64,000 bases of DNA from Metaphire vulgaris (Eukaryota; Annelida; Clitellata; Crassiclitellata; Megascolecidae), in assembly GCA_018105865.1 (NCBI GenBank), contig CM030835.1, forward strand, positions 2,280,816 to 2,344,815, read 5' to 3'. Below are positions 1 to 12,657 of the stretch, in pieces; the stretch's first letter is position 1; each line of letters begins with the position of its first letter. Position numbers and translations under genes: made by a program. Below the pieces are notes generated by a model. It saw only the letters and a program-made list of their open reading frames with translations. It did no database searches and was not told the origin of the DNA.

Positions 1-203
1 GGTTTTCTGTTACACCCCCTCCAGTAGGCCTATTAACCATCGTACATAATTCATAGATTTTTGCCGAGTCCTCAACTGGCTTTCCAGTTCGATTTCCAGT
101 GTTCCGCCAAACCTCTTCAAAAGTTCTCTGAAGGATCACGTATCTGGAAAGTTGTAAATTAGAAATGCTCGACGATGAAGCTGCCGGCTGCCCAGGGACG
201 CTA

Positions 204-362
204 GGACAAAATGTCCACTGACAAAATGTCACGGGGACAAAATGTCAGCGGACAAAATGTCACCCTAACTCTAACCCTAAACCGTGACATTTTGTCCGCT
301 GACATTTTGTACCCATGACATTTTTTTGTCCGTGACATTTTGTCCGCGGACATTTTGTCCGG
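204..362. repeat. Palindromic GACAAAATGTC unit with telomere-like core
   Basis: Several copies of the word GGACAAAATGTC on the left are mirrored by GACATTTTGTCC words on the right. A short CCCTAACTCTAACCCTAA core, a degenerate (TTAGGG)n on the other strand, lies between them. The same architecture recurs at 34895-35128 with the same words and a longer core, so this is a dispersed element. No protein coding is seen. Confidence 0.75.
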
Positions 363-1381
363 CCACGCTGAGTGCGCAGGTCATCGTCCGAAGCACGGAA
401 CTGTTGTCATCTTTCTGAAACACAAAAATAGTTTCTGTCGCATTTCTTCAAGCGCTGTTTCTTTTGACGACGACTGATCCGGACACTACGGAGCTATAAA
501 AAAACGGACCACTTACATGTAAGCCTACTGTACCTGTTATCGCAGACGAACGCTGTTCTAAACGAGCATCCAGCGAATCCTATCTGATGTTTATCCCTAA
601 TCTAAAAGAGAAACCTCCGCCTACGCGCAGGTGTGGAGTACGTGACGTTCGGCAGGTTTTGCTCTCGGTTGTCTTTGGCACTGCAGCCCCCTTGTGGAGG
701 ACGTCAAGACGAAGGGGGAGTGTTTGCATTGCGCCGGGTGACCTGCTTCTTGCATGTCCGGGGATTTGTTGATTTGCGCACAAGAAAGTGTGCTGTTTAA
801 ATTCAGATTTTCAAAAGAAGTAAGTAAGTAGATCACTGTTCCATCGGTGTAATGCAGTTGTCTTTTTCTGGGGAAACAGTTTGGGAACTCGTGTACTTTT
901 TTTACTCGTCAACAAAAACGGGCGCGGGAACGCCTCCCGTGCGTTCCCACTGAAAAAAGGCTCTGGTGTAGGCCTAATGTATCAAGAAAAGTTCTGAGCA
1001 TCTATTGATCATAACTGATTTCAGATTTTTGCTTCTGCGGAATATCGAACTTTAGGCTAAATATACAGTATAGGAGACGCGTCGGAAAAAGCCCTTGTCT
1101 ATATCTAGATGGTTTTTATACAAGGCGAGTCCTAACGGCTTCAACCAAGATTCGTCTCACTCGAAAACCGTATAAGGGCAGCGTATGTTGACCAAAGTTC
1201 CTTATGCGTTTCTATGACACTCTTCGCCTATCTCTATATCAGCCTATCTATTTATCTATCTATCTGTGTATCTAAGTCTAAGTGCAAGCATCTGTGCTGT
1301 CCAAAGTCCGCCTGTCTGTCATCCATCTATCTATTTTCTTCTATTTGCAAATTAGTATAAGAATTATTTTACTCGTGGTCT

Positions 1382-2135
1382 TCATTTACGAAGCCGGGTT
1401 AATAAAGCATCCTGCAGTGTTATCCTATGTGGATGCTTTCACGTGTCTGGATGTCATTATTACAAGTGATATGCCAAGTGCAAGACGGAAGTAAAATCAC
1501 GCTTGGCAAAAGCACTTGCAGCAAATGTATCCTTGACGAAAATGTGGAAAAAATCAAGGAATAGCACTTACAGCGAGCGAAGATTCGACTGTGGAAAGCC
1601 TTAATGGTATGGCCAATAGCAACATATGGCTGCGATGGCCGGGCATTGGCAAAGAGACGACAATCGCATAGATGCTTTTGAGATGAAACGATTAATTAAG
1701 AATATAATACTTAGAGTTCTTTTGGGTAGCGAATAGGACCAACGAGTGGGTAATGAAAAAGAGCCAACTATCAGAAAATCCTATTGGATAACATCAAAAG
1801 AAGAAAACTGACATAATATTTTGGGCACATGGTAAGGCAGCAATGGGATTATCTGGAGAAAGAGATCTTACAAGGCAGGTGTCTACTATTCCAGAAAGAA
1901 GAGCGCAAGGAAGGCCAAGGATCACACGGCTCGACAACATCCGATCCTGGACGGGACTTACAACCTAAAAAGCCACGAGGGCAACTAACTATGGAACAAC
2001 AATGGAAAGGGACAATTGAACAATGGAAAGGGACAAAATATATGGAAAAATCAAGGAATATCACTTACAGTGACTTTAATAGGGTGACCAAAACCCTCGG
2101 AACGAGAAAGATTAAAGAAGAAGAAGAAGAATGCT
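1382..2135 (+). mobile_element. Decayed non-LTR retrotransposon (LINE), C-terminal RT region and 3' tail
   Basis: Broken reading frames carry the usual LINE reverse-transcriptase C-terminal phrases in order: a 'CLDVIITSD' block near 1447-1473, 'VWPIATYGC' near 1606-1635, a 'FEMKRLRILRVLW' block near 1678-1728, then a helix like 'MVRQQWDYLEKEI' from 1829. It ends in a short AGA-rich tail near 2105-2130. Frameshifts and stops between the blocks show it is inactive. The clade is not assignable by eye; the 'RRMLRVSW/YFGH' style resembles RTE- or CR1-like elements found in many invertebrates. Confidence 0.75.
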
Positions 2136-2365
2136 ATCCTACGCTGATACTTATATATATATATATATAATGTATATATAATGTATATATAATGTATGTA
2201 TGTTGTATAAAACCCGGAATTGTGAGTTAAGCAATCCTCTTTCCTTCCTTTCCTCTTATCTAATGCATTTAGTCTTGTTTGCATCGTTTCGTGTCCGACT
2301 AAATCCGATGATTAGCGTATATGTCTCTTTAAGTATCCTGTTACTACAGCAGCGAATCCCCTCTC

Positions 2366-2393
2366 TTCCCCTCTTCTTTCTTCCTTCTTTCTT

Positions 2394-2447
<54 letters not shown>

Positions 2448-2592
2448 ATTTCACTTAACGTCGTCGTCGTCGTCGATTGTGTTTTAATCCCGTTTCATTC
2501 CGATTCTTTCGACCGCTTCGCCTCTCTGTGTCTCTGTGGCTGTTTCCCGCTGGCCGTGTCTGTCTGTCTGTCTGTCTGTGTCTTTCTTCCTG
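2366..2592. repeat. Pyrimidine-rich simple repeats (CT)n and (CTGT)n
   Basis: An uninterrupted CT run of about 46 bases (2400-2446) is followed by a short TCG run (2459-2476) and a (GTCT)n run near 2560-2580. No exon borders sit nearby. Confidence 0.9.
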
Positions 2593-4207
2593 CCTGTTTC
2601 CATTTCTCCTGCTCCGTGTCGCTGCTTTTGCGACCGTTGGGCCTGATGTTCTGCCGACAGCGATGACCTGGCCCTGAGTGCCGATCGTTGTACGGTGTTA
2701 CGGCTTCTGTCTCCTGCTTAACTGTATAGGTCATTGGGTGGCAAGAGATCGTCTTATGCGGCTGTACGAGAGAGGTATGTCAGAGTGCCTTTGCGTAACA
2801 GATCCTCTGTCTGTCCAAGCGCATTAAAACGATTAATTAACAAAGCGCACCCGAATCTACCAGGGCATCGACTAATGTACTTTTTAAAATTAATCTTATT
2901 TCGCAATAACGCAAGGAAAGTGTATTGCGACCATTTTGCTCTGAAACTCCAATAACAATAGAGAATCTCTGTTTTTGAAGACCATAAACCTAGCTGTTAA
3001 GCCTCTATGAATTTTGTCAATGTTCCAGTGAATGGCGTGGACTAGGTATTTTAGAAAGAAAGCGAGTCTTAGACCAGAACACAGATCAATCTCACCGGTA
3101 TTGAATCAATCGCTATAATTGAAGCAGATAACTGCATGTGAAGCTGTCAACTGTAAATTATTGTTTGTCACGCGTACAGTGCATTATATCGTAGGACAGT
3201 GTTCTTCTTCTTACATGTTTAGAACCGATTTTTGGATCATTTTGTTTCGCCCAGAAAATGTGCAATAAATAAAACAGATTTTCGCTATAATTGTTTTGAA
3301 GAGGAATTTTGAATTTCAAAACTTGCATTGCAGTTTTGTAAACTGAATTACTTCGTATATAAAAATAATCCATTACCGGATCAACGTGGCTGCATTTTCC
3401 ATACAACCGGCGCAATAAAAAAATCCGAATCATTGCTTCTGAGAAATATACAAAAGATCCCCCGACTGACTATATAGTGTATCGTATAGTTTCGAAATGT
3501 TTGGGTCAAGATTAAATACAAATCGTTATCTGTCGACAAATAATTCGTTTTCGCGTGGCACAAATGGCGATCTTATTAGAAATCTAGTCTATACTTCGAA
3601 TTGCTGTTTGCCTCGTCAATCTTGTGTAGCTGCCAATCAGTCATTCTGACGGAAGGAGGAGAACTGACCGTATTATATATCTATCTACTTCAGAAGAAGT
3701 TCTCCGAATGATTGTCGCAATTGCACTGCATTCGCATCAGACTGGATTGTCGCCCTCATTACTCAGGACTAACTTTACCAACCAACTGAAAGCATATCTC
3801 AGCAATTAGTAGGCCAACTGTAGTTCTGAAAATAAATGCCCAAAAATTGTTGACATAATTAATGGACAGGCCCATGCAAGGTATTAATTTCTTAATACAA
3901 ATAATTTTGTTTGTTTCTTTCTCTCTCATAGATAGTAACTTAAGCCATAATATTATAATTGACTGTATAGGCTATAATGTTCTTCAAATAAACTGTCTTA
4001 GGCTAAAATAAATAATGAAATTTATGAATGAAAACTTTTGTTTTCGAAGAACTGAAGACATTACTTTACTATGTGTTATAATGAATATGTTACAATGATG
4101 TCTTTTCGCCTATTCATTTATGAGTTGGAATCAATAAACCTTACTTTACTTTTACTTTACTTTAAGAACATGAACGCCATAACGACGGCATAACATCACC
4201 GAGTGCC

Positions 4208-4461
4208 ATGCTGAGCTCTTCACCCGTCATAATTACATCGGAATTTTCCGACTTCGACGAAGGGTTCGAAGGAGGCCTACTGACCGTCCCGGCGACGGCA
4301 GGGGGCCCTGGTGGCCCCGCTGGAGGCCCTGCGCAGGGCGGCAGTGCGGTGGCGATGTGCGGAGGATCTGGCCGCGTTAGACTGGGGTCTTCGTCGTCGC
4401 AGTCCTGTCTGTCAGTTCCGTGTCTTGGAGCAATGGGAGGAAACACGTTGGAACTCACCAG
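4208..4461 (+). CDS. Exon 1: candidate N-terminus of the long isoform
   Basis: An open frame starts at ATG 4208 and runs to a splice donor, CACCAG|gtaacg. It encodes about 84 residues: an acidic stretch with 'SEFSDFDEGF' near the start, a Gly/Pro/Ala-rich middle and a Ser-rich end. I chose this frame because it leaves two bases at the donor, which pair with the single base at the start of exon 2 (phase 2) and keep the ankyrin frame open. A second frame across the same DNA is open but has the wrong phase. There is no ATG between the upstream in-frame stop (4163) and 4208, so 4208 is the first possible start unless another exon joins through the AG at 4165-4166. No domain is recognised. Confidence 0.6.
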
Positions 4462-4608
4462 GTAACGTATACACAGGCCCTGGAGCTGCTTGAGATACTG
4501 TATAGTAGTGTATATAGGCTAGATGCGTCTATAATGTCATTTTTATAGCAACAATTGTCCAACTAAGTAACACGGTTTAAAATATAGCCAACTATATTTG
4601 GCTACGAC

Positions 4609-4801
4609 CAGTGTTTATTCTAGCCACCTTAACATTGGGGGGGGAGTTTGAAATGTTTGTGGGGACAAGATTTGTCTCTCCACGCTTTTGGGGAAATTTA
4701 CATCCCCCAAGACAACATATACAAATTTTTTTAGGGGGGGGAGAATTTTAAAACTTTGTGGGGTGGATTCCCCCTTCCAAAAAGGCCTGGAATAAACACT
4801 G
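4609..4801. mobile_element. hAT-like MITE, CAGTGTTTATTC ends
   Basis: The element begins CAGTGTTTATTCTAG and ends with the inverted form GGAATAAACACTG. It is flanked by GCTACGAC and GCTACGAG (7 of 8 matching), the size expected for a hAT target-site duplication. The interior has G-rich and C-rich runs and no ORF. It lies within intron 1. A related copy is at 10923-11081. Confidence 0.75.
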
Positions 4802-4910
4802 GCTACGAGTGTGAAAGATTTCAAAATAATTCTCAGTACTAGAGGATACTAGATTGGATGGGTATAACAGTGGTTCTCACGCAGGGCAGACCCTACTGAA
4901 CTACTTTAAA

Positions 4911-4913
<3 letters not shown>

Positions 4914-4980
<67 letters not shown>

Positions 4981-4983
4981 TTT
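4914..4983. repeat. (ATT)n microsatellite with dispersed flank
   Basis: About 70 bases of perfect ATT follow a short conserved flank, CAGTGGTTCTCACGCAGG (4870-4887), and 'CTACTTTAAACATT'. A similar flank precedes the ATT runs at 31369 and 32189 and follows the AAT runs, on the opposite strand, at 9345 and 48008. Confidence 0.85.
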
Positions 4984-5250
4984 ATAAAGAGCATAATGAT
5001 TAGCATCTATAGTATGCTAAGCTGAAAATGAATACGGCAAATGTCCATAAGAAAACTTCTATTGACGCGTTTTTGTTCGTCATCGCCAGAGCCCGTTATA
5101 ACTGAATTCAAGGAAGTTGAAATGCAAGAGAACTCTGTACACTGTAGATGAATTTCCTGTTTCCATCAAGATCCCTATGACGGAATAATTCTACTGCTGC
5201 ACAAGGGTCTATAACGGTGAGACCTTCACTGTCGGGGGTTTTCGTTTCAG

Positions 5251-7078
5251 AGGCCATCTGTGCGAGAGTACAACATCCTCGATATTCGACCTTTCGTCGG
5301 AAAGCGAAAGGTTCGAACGGGCGATACGAGAGAACAACATCGAAACTCTCCGGAAGCTACTGGACGTCCACCTCAGTCGCTTCAACCTCGTCACGCCGGA
5401 ATCAAGGACCTGCGGAACGGGCACGACGCGCCGGCGGCGGCGGCGGCGGCGGACCTGCCGCGTTTCCACCCGGTTGGGATAACTGGAGTTTCGTCGATTC
5501 GACGTCCGACCGTACCCGCAGTCTTTCCACGGCGTCCGTGGGTCGCCGCAGCGTCTGCAGTCTCCAGCCGACTACCAACGAGCCGTTCCCCTCCGCCGCC
5601 TCCTCCTCCGCCGCCGCCGCCGCCGCCGCCAAGAAGGCGTCGTTCCCCCATGACGGCGGAAGTTCGTCGGGGATGTTCCTGAACGTCGTCGTCGTCGACG
5701 GATGTCAGAGCAGAGGAGGAGACGTCGGCGGCGGCGGCGGCAACGGCGGCGGCGGCGGCGGCGGCGGGATGGCGGAAAGTCACGAAGAAGGACCCCAGCC
5801 GACCGTCTTCCGTAACGCCATTCATCTTGCGATCCAGTACAACTCCGTCGACGCCCTGACGCTGCTGCTGGTCAGCGGCGTCGATCCCAATCGTCCGGGC
5901 AGCGGCGGCGGCGGCGGCGGTTCGACGACGGATCATCCGCAGGACGTCCTGTCTCCGGACAAGACGGCTTCGTCGTCGTCGTCGTCGTCATCGGCGGCGG
6001 CGGCGGCGGCGGCCAGAGAGCGCCACAAAGTCAGCTTCGTCGAAGGACCGAAGACCCCCACCGACGATGTCTTCTTCCTCAGACCGCAGACCCCCGTAGA
6101 GAACTCTCTATCGACCGGAGGCCGTAAACTCGCCGCCGGCGCTGCTACCGTCCTAAGAAGCCCCGCTGCTCTGCCGTCGAAGGCGAACCTTCGCCGGATC
6201 AAGTCTCTTCGCCACGATCGCTGCTCGGCGTACGCCGCCTGCCCCGGCGAGACTCAGCCGAAGAGGGAAAGACGCGAACAGCCGGCGGCGGCGGCGGCGC
6301 CCATAGTGGTCGACTCCTACAGCGTCGTCGACCACCTGTTCGACCTGCCGCCTCTGTTCTTCGCCGTGACGCAACGCAACCAGGCGGCCGTCGACCTGCT
6401 GCTTCGCTACGGCGCCTCGCCGGCGGCGGTCGACAGTCGCGGCTGTTCGCCGCTTCACCTCAGCTCCGGCGGCCAGTTCCAGAGCGCCGCGTGCGCCGCG
6501 GCGCTCATCGAATACGGCGCCAGGGTGCACCAGACGAACGACGACGGCGTGGCACCGTCGAACCTGACACCGGAACTCGTCGTCCGTCAGACGCAGCTGC
6601 TCAGGGACAAGCTGCAGGTCCTCGCGTCGACCGCCCTCCAGGCAGGCGGCGGCGGCCAACGGCGGCGGCGGCGGCGACGACAACGGGAAGCAGCAGCACA
6701 CAACGACGTCTTCGGGGTTCGGATCTCGGCTGTTTCGGAGATCTCATCGCAAGAGGACGGAGGACGAGTGTCTCGGTCACAGCAGCCGCCCGAGCAGCTC
6801 CGGGGCGGCGGCGGCGAGAGATTGGGGCGGCGGAAAAGGATGCGGCGAGACGAGGGACTCGCTCGACAAGGACGATTCGCTGTTCAATCACGATCGGTCG
6901 GAGAGCGTCGGTTCGTCGAAGAGCAGAGCGAGCAACGGCCCCAGGGCGGCGGGCGCGGCGGCGACGGCGACGGGTCTCTGCTCCGTGTCGCCGGCGCTCA
7001 GCGGTCGGTCGGACGAGGCGCCACTGGAATCACTGGTATCGGTCAACTCCGCTGTGGAAAAGGCGAGTAAAGCGCAAG
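5251..7078 (+). CDS. Exon 2: ankyrin-repeat region (two frame breaks)
   Basis: The acceptor is tttcgtttcag|AGGCCA and the donor gcgcaag|gttaat (phase 1). The first part, in the exon 1 frame, reads 'SESERFERAIRENNIETLR' and looks like the opening helix of an ankyrin array. After a CGG run (5429-5453) the coding frame shifts. It continues with ankyrin-type helices 'AIHLAIQYNSVDALTLLL' and 'PPLFFAVTQRNQAAVDLLLR', then 'CSPLHLSS' and 'CAAALIEYGARV', interrupted by Ala, Ser and Gly tracts. After a GGC run (6645-6676) the frame shifts back, with 'DSLDKDDSLFNHDRSESVGS' and 'DEAPLESLVSVNSAVEKA' up to the donor. The two shifts cancel, and the final phase fits exon 3. Ankyrin arrays are protein-binding scaffolds; the partner is unknown. 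Minus-strand ORFs here are shadows of GC-rich coding sequence. Confidence 0.8.
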
Positions 7079-7451
7079 GTTAATTAATCGTCAATATATA
7101 GACGCGAAATACCATTTTGCGCTTTTTATTTTAATTTCAACGTTTAAAATTTAATGACAGTTGATGCCGTTTCTGTTTTAGGTTAGTCTTTAAAATTATC
7201 AAATAATATAATTAAGCCACGATGCACATCACTTTCCCAAGATATGCAAGTCTTCCAGTGTAAAGAACAAATAAGAAACTTAATCCAGGCTAATCCTGCA
7301 TTTGCGTATTCCTACAATATCAACTTCGGCCCGGCTTACCAAAAAAAGTTTGATGAAATTAATCTGGTTGATGAGAAATCGTCATTTCCGCCTATGATGA
7401 TCTGAGACTGTGACTGAGAGACAGGCGCCGACACAATCAGCCAGTAAAGCC

Positions 7452-7637
7452 CAGGGGCGTAGCCAGGAATTTGATTTGGGAGGGTATAAATATTTTGGGT
7501 TGGTATAAATCTGAACTATAACCCATATAAACCACATATAACCACATGTAAATCACATAAAAAACTTTAAGGTAGACTGATTTTTTTTGGGGGGAGGGGG
7601 TATATATACCGATATACCCCACGTCGCTACGCCCCTG
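7452..7637. mobile_element. hAT-like MITE, CAGGGGCGTAGC ends
   Basis: It starts CAGGGGCGTAGCCAGG and ends GTCGCTACGCCCCTG. Flanks GTAAAGCC and GTAAAACC match at 7 of 8 positions. The interior (AACCACATATAACCACATG, then 'TACCGATATACCCC') is shared, in inverse orientation, with the copy at 8406-8595. No ORF. Confidence 0.85.
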
Positions 7638-8405
7638 GTAAAACCCTCAAAATATTTAGAAAATCTTCCGCGACGCAACTGTGTGGATTCGCTTTGGAAG
7701 CGAATAACCAGAAGAAGAAAAACCCTAAATTGAAGGGCGTAGCCAGTTCTCTGCACGACTACGTCCTTCTAATATTCACCCTCTTGGACGATGACGACGA
7801 CTGTGTCGCCCACGGGAAGCGATGTTTTACAGGACGCGCACTTATAAATAGCCTAGGCTATAGGGTCTACGCCAAGTCAACCTCTCTAAGCCAATCGACC
7901 GAAATGACTCCGTGCTAATCCACTGCATCTTCTGCATCCAAATCCTTCGGAAAACGACGGATCCGTAAAAGGATCTTCCGACAAGGAACAGGACACACGC
8001 ATGCGAACGGAGTCAGAGGGATCGGAGTGGGGGGTGGGGATGGGGGGGGGGTGGTGTCTTTTGCAGCTCTGGGTCGCAACCATCTTGTTGGCTTGTTTGA
8101 CTAAGAGGTCTGCATCTCAGAGGAGTAATCCACGTAATTGACTATCGATTTCGATCCTCGCTTAGATTCATTCGACGTATGAAGTCTTCTCGATTTCGTG
8201 GAGTTTCTCTCGCGATCCCGATTTTCTCTTAAATCGCAGCGGCAGCACTGTGCTTCGATTATAGGCGCACAAAAGTGCACATGAAATAGCATATGGCCGA
8301 CAGGAATAATCTGTCAATTCTGTACCCGTTACCAATGTTACCAATGGAACGTTGTAGCTCGTATTCTTGATGAGCGCATCCTACACATACGAGCCTGGTT
8401 TTCGC

Positions 8406-8595
8406 CAGGGGCGTAGCGACGGGGGGCGGAGTATATCGGTATATATACCCCCAAAATCAGTCTACCTTAAAGTTTTTTATGGGATTTACATGTGGTTATG
8501 TGTGGTTTATATGGTTTATGTGGGTTATAGTTCAGATTTATTACTCACCCAAAATATTTATACCCTCCCAAATCAAATTCATGGCTACGCCCCTG
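8406..8595. mobile_element. hAT-like MITE, CAGGGGCGTAGC ends (inverse copy)
   Basis: This is the inverse-oriented relative of the element 770 bases upstream, with the same terminal repeats and the same interior. The flanks GTTTTCGC and GTTTTTGC match at 7 of 8 positions, so it inserted independently rather than by duplication. Confidence 0.85.
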
Positions 8596-9114
8596 GTTTT
8601 TGCTTAATGATACCGCTGCGTTTAGAAACTTGACAGAATAACTAAAGTAGCTTCATGCAGAATATAATTAGTTTACTATAATTAAAATTATAATTATAAA
8701 TTAAATAATATATAATTAAGAAATGAGCAGTCCAAGGCTAATACTGCAGTGTTGGAGTTGCCGGGGGGGGGTTGAACCCCCCATCCCAGCTAACTTTGCA
8801 ACCCTCCCCAAAACACATCGGGTAGGCCCTACACGCAGTTTCTGTCATTCATTGAATTTCAGTCCTCACCCCCGCCCCCCGCTCAAATTTCACAACTCCA
8901 ACACTGTAATACTGGGATGATCAGAGTGCAGAAGATAAGAAATATAGTTAATATTACACAACGAATCGGACGAAAAGACAATACATTAGAAGGAATTAGA
9001 AGACGATTGACGTCGCTTTGGACATATCTGCAGAATGGAAAATTAAGAAACGATGACAATTGCCATTGTAAGTTCTACACACAAAGATACAGGGAAAGAG
9101 AAGGAAACCCAAGT

Positions 9115-9341
<227 letters not shown>

Positions 9342-9382
9342 CACAACAGGGTTTAGAGTGGTTCAGTAGGGTCTGCCCTGTG

Positions 9383-9542
9383 TAAGCGCTGGATTGACAA
9401 CGTCAAGGGAAGACCTATAACCCGGACTTACCCCAACATCGCAGAAGCTGAAGAACGAGCGAGCGAATGCACAGACTGGGAGACCATCTCCTGTCTAGCT
9501 ATTGCCTCAATTGCCCGGCAGAGAGCTGAGATGATGATGATC
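9383..9542 (+). mobile_element. LINE 3' end relic
   Basis: The frame from 9383 reads 'KRWIDNVKG', then 'EAEERASECTDWETI' and 'ASIARQRAEMMM', closely matching the usual LINE ORF2 terminus (RW.DNV...EA...A.DR..W...ARQRAE followed by a GAT tail). It is short and isolated next to a triplet microsatellite. Confidence 0.6.
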
Positions 9543-9989
9543 GAGCGACCGTTGACATCGATGGGAAATGCAACTCGCGGTCCGAGTACAGTTTCATTCG
9601 CGAGATGGCGCTAGTTGGCCTCGCACTCTTCTTGATGCACGCGTAGTACAGTTGCCTTCGGTACAATCTCATTCATCAATCGATTATTTCGCACTCCGCC
9701 TCATTTATTTTACAGTCTGCGTCCGACGCCAGTATTAACAAATCCTGAAACGCCATCCACTGTCGCCGGAATATACAATTCGTACTGGATAACTTCAGAC
9801 AAAAACTGGACTCGCTGACCATATAATTAATTATTATGCAGTTCTGCTGGATAACGTTGGCATCTTTATGTTAATAATTATTGGGAATTTGCAAAGCCTA
9901 CGTGACGATCATTTCACTTATCATTGGCTGCATTTGCTTTTGTCCGTCCACATAGGAATGCTAAATCTGAACCAGGGTTATTTCTATGA

Positions 9990-10145
9990 TTATCAATATT
10001 GGGGGGGGGTATATTTTGGGGTCCCTGCCGAAAGAGCCGAAAAGGTCTTACAAGCAAAAAGGTCATTCCAGGCTCAGATTGGGGGTGGCTTGGGTGTGTC
10101 GTCTCAGATTGGGGTAGGGTGTTAGGGGGGTGTAAAAATATCCCT
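9990..10145. repeat. G-rich dispersed repeat
   Basis: It contains 'CTCAGATTGGGG' repeated and 'ACAAGCAAAAAGGTCATTCC'. An inverse-oriented relative lies at 17372-17530 (CCCCAATCTGAGA words plus GATGACCTTTTTGTGCTTGTC). The ends are unclear. It carries the GACCTTTTTTGCTTGTCA-type core seen in several hAT-like elements here. Confidence 0.5.
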
Positions 10146-10572
10146 GATTTGAACGCGTCACTGCCTCAATCTTCTTTGCTGACGCTGGGCGTCACTGTTA
10201 TAGTTAGTCAGACGATTGAATCTATTCTTGTTATACAATGACGCTGATGATGGTTTCATTAATTCTGTCTTGTGATGCTGAGGCAACATTGCATTGGTGA
10301 TGCGTGTAGGGCTGCTTGTTTGCAGGAGCAGGTCGGTGGTCGCGACAGAAGTCCGCCCGGTGGCTTCAGTCGCATCTTCAACTCTTGCGGTCATTCGAAA
10401 CACAAGACCGAGTCTCGGAGCAAAGACTTCGTCGCCAGTAAGTTCCAAACGTCATCTTCATCACTGCGCAGAGCTTTATAAAGGAAAACGTCTGCTCGAA
10501 AGCAGAACCACGATTTTCTATGTTGGCCTAAGGCTGGTTCTCCGAACATTTATAGAAGGACTTCATGTCTCC

Positions 10573-10696
10573 GCATGTCTCTTTCCCTCTGACTGATCTC
10601 TGGAATGACCTAGCCGTTTGCGGATGGATTTGAAGTACCATCGATTGATATCCTTAGGTATCAGAACTGGTGCTATAGAAGTGCATTATTATTAAC

Positions 10697-10754
<58 letters not shown>
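10573..10754 (+). mobile_element. Retroposon 3' end with (ATT)n tail
   Basis: The segment 'CTGACTGATCTCTGGAATGA', then 'TGGATTTGAAGTACCATCGA' and 'GGTGCTATAGAAGTGCATTA' runs straight into an ATT tail. The same order is found at 19778-19930 and 50101-50330, always on the + strand and always ending in ATT. The copy at 50.1 kb extends upstream into coding-like 'SRLKTHLF'-style sequence typical of LINE ORF2 termini. Confidence 0.6.
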
Positions 10755-10922
10755 CCACGTAGGCCCTATCTCGAAAATTGACCAAAAAACAAAATAACAT
10801 TTTCGAATTTTAGGCTATCTACAGTAGAATCTTCATAATTATTTTAAGGTATCCAGATGTTTTCTAAGGAAGAAATTTTCATGAAACTTCCCATGAAATT
10901 TGCACACAAAAATTATTTTATT

Positions 10923-11081
10923 CAGTGTTTATTCTAGCCACCTAGGCATTGAGAGAGTTTACAATTTTTTGGAGGAAGGGTAGCAGACATTGGGGAGGTC
11001 ACAATACTTGCCAAAATGTCGATATTTGGGGCAATTTCAAACTTTGGGGGAATACCCAGAGAAGGCCTAGAATAAACACTG
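10923..11081. mobile_element. hAT-like MITE, CAGTGTTTATTC ends, exact 8-bp duplication
   Basis: It starts CAGTGTTTATTCTAG and ends CTAGAATAAACACTG, and is flanked on both sides by ATTTTATT. The interior shares 'GGGGAGGTCA' and 'CTTGCCAAAATGTC' with 25416-25557. Confidence 0.85.
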
Positions 11082-11863
11082 ATTTTATTTAAGGTCGGCA
11101 GAATTGAAACAGGCGTTAATGATTGGTTGGCTCGGCTCTCTTTCTTTATCCACCCGTATTAATTCTATGCTAACCCGAAAGAGCACAGGTGCGTTCCTTT
11201 GCGTGCGGCCTATGTGATTCCAATTACGAATCGTTTGCTGAATAAAATCTTTAAAGATTTTTGACTGATACTGAATAAAATTTAGAAGTCCCCACAACGC
11301 CTCACCCCACTTGCCAAATCCTGGAGCCGCCAATGCAGACACAGACAAACAGACGAGACAGAGATGTACATAAAAATATTTCTCACGACCTGTTTGAAGA
11401 TATTTATTGCTACATTGAGTTCTTTTTCAGAATTAAAACTTCTCTCTGTAAGCGATTTGACCGTTTAAAAGAATTGTCATAAATGAGTAGGTACTGCACT
11501 ACATACGTGTTGAATTATAGATCCTAACCGTTAAACTCTTTACATTTAATTAAATAATTAATCAATTATTTATATTGCATATTCCGATGAGAGCATCAAA
11601 TTCCTTTGCACGACGGCGCTTAGTCAGTCAGTCGCGGTCAGAATTTTGTGTGCCTACTCGTGTGTGCGTGTGAGTGTGTGCGTGTGCGGGTTTATTTTTT
11701 TACCGAACGCAGCGAAATTGTGCTCACAGTTCAAAGTTCACCCCATGGGGCGAGATAATAATAAGAAACCACCCTTTTGCGTTTTTCGGCCGTTGTTTTG
11801 CTCCGGAAAATACTCGGCCGAGGGTCGCCGAGAGGGGCAGGGACAGATGGGCAAATGCCCATG

Positions 11864-12085
11864 CAGGGGTCCGTACATCGGTATATCTATACCCCCAAAA
11901 TCTAAAATCAGTATTTATATATAATACAGATAGGCCTATAAATATAATACAGTATATATGACATACAGTGTATATAACCATGTATAATATATGCATATAC
12001 AATATATAATATATAGTAATATAGATATATAATTATAATACAAATTTATACCCCCTCCCCAATCAAATTCCTGGCTACGCCCCTG
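11864..12085. mobile_element. hAT-like MITE, diverged left end
   Basis: The right end ATTCCTGGCTACGCCCCTG and the interior 'ATCGGTATATCTATACCCCC' match the CAGGGGCGTAGC family. The left end CAGGGGTCCGTAC is altered, and no clean target duplication is seen. Confidence 0.65.
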
Positions 12086-12601
12086 GTAATGCCGCAGTTC
12101 GTTAGCACAAAGCAATTGAGGCACTGAGGAGTTATAGCGAACGATGGATGGCACATCTACAGTTCCACGATTATATTATTTCCGTTATGGAAATATCGTT
12201 TGGCTCTAACAGTGACAGCCTCGAAAATCAAGTTTCCCTACTTTTCCTGTGTGCCCCCTCCCTCCCCCCCCCCCTCCTCCCCCCCCCCCCCAAAAAGCCC
12301 TCATCCGTTCTGCTGCATCGACCATGAATTGAGTTCATATAGCGCCATCCGCCTCCTTATCATTGGCTCCACGTCGAACATATCGTTCAATAGTCATCTG
12401 CTGCCGCTGTTGCTGCTGCTGCTGCTGATGGTGATGGTGACGGTGAGTTGCATAGCAGCATCAGGCTGCCGTGTGTCTACCTGAGCGTTCCTTAATCTGC
12501 CTTCGCCCAGTCTGTTGAACACCGGCGCTGTTGACGGGCGTATATAGCGGCGTCGGTTTAATATGATGGAAACGCGTGCACGCAGGGCGTCAAAACGCGA
12601 C

Positions 12602-12657
12602 ATTCACTCACTCACTCACTCACTCACTCACTCACTCACTCACTCACTCACTCACTC
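12602..12657. repeat. (CACT)n tetranucleotide run
   Basis: Fourteen or so near-perfect ACTC steps in tandem. Confidence 0.9.

Larger units (their letters stand above)
1..4207. other. 5' flank, no gene recognised
   Basis: No coding exon could be supported. It holds a telomere-like palindromic repeat near 204-362, a decayed LINE at about 1382-2135, CT and TCTG/CTGT simple repeats at 2370-2590, and otherwise AT-rich unique-looking sequence. No core promoter for the first exon is recognisable. An in-frame TAA at 4163-4165 lies just upstream of the proposed start at 4208. Confidence 0.5.

Noticed and set aside
4311..4493. Alternative open frame over exon 1 with an Arg/Trp-rich product
   Set aside because: Its phase at the 4461 donor does not fit the ankyrin frame of exon 2.
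5391..6891. Long minus-strand ORFs opposite exon 2 (also opposite exons 4 and 7)
   Set aside because: They are GC-rich shadows of coding sequence and consist mainly of Ala, Arg and Gly runs with no domain pattern.
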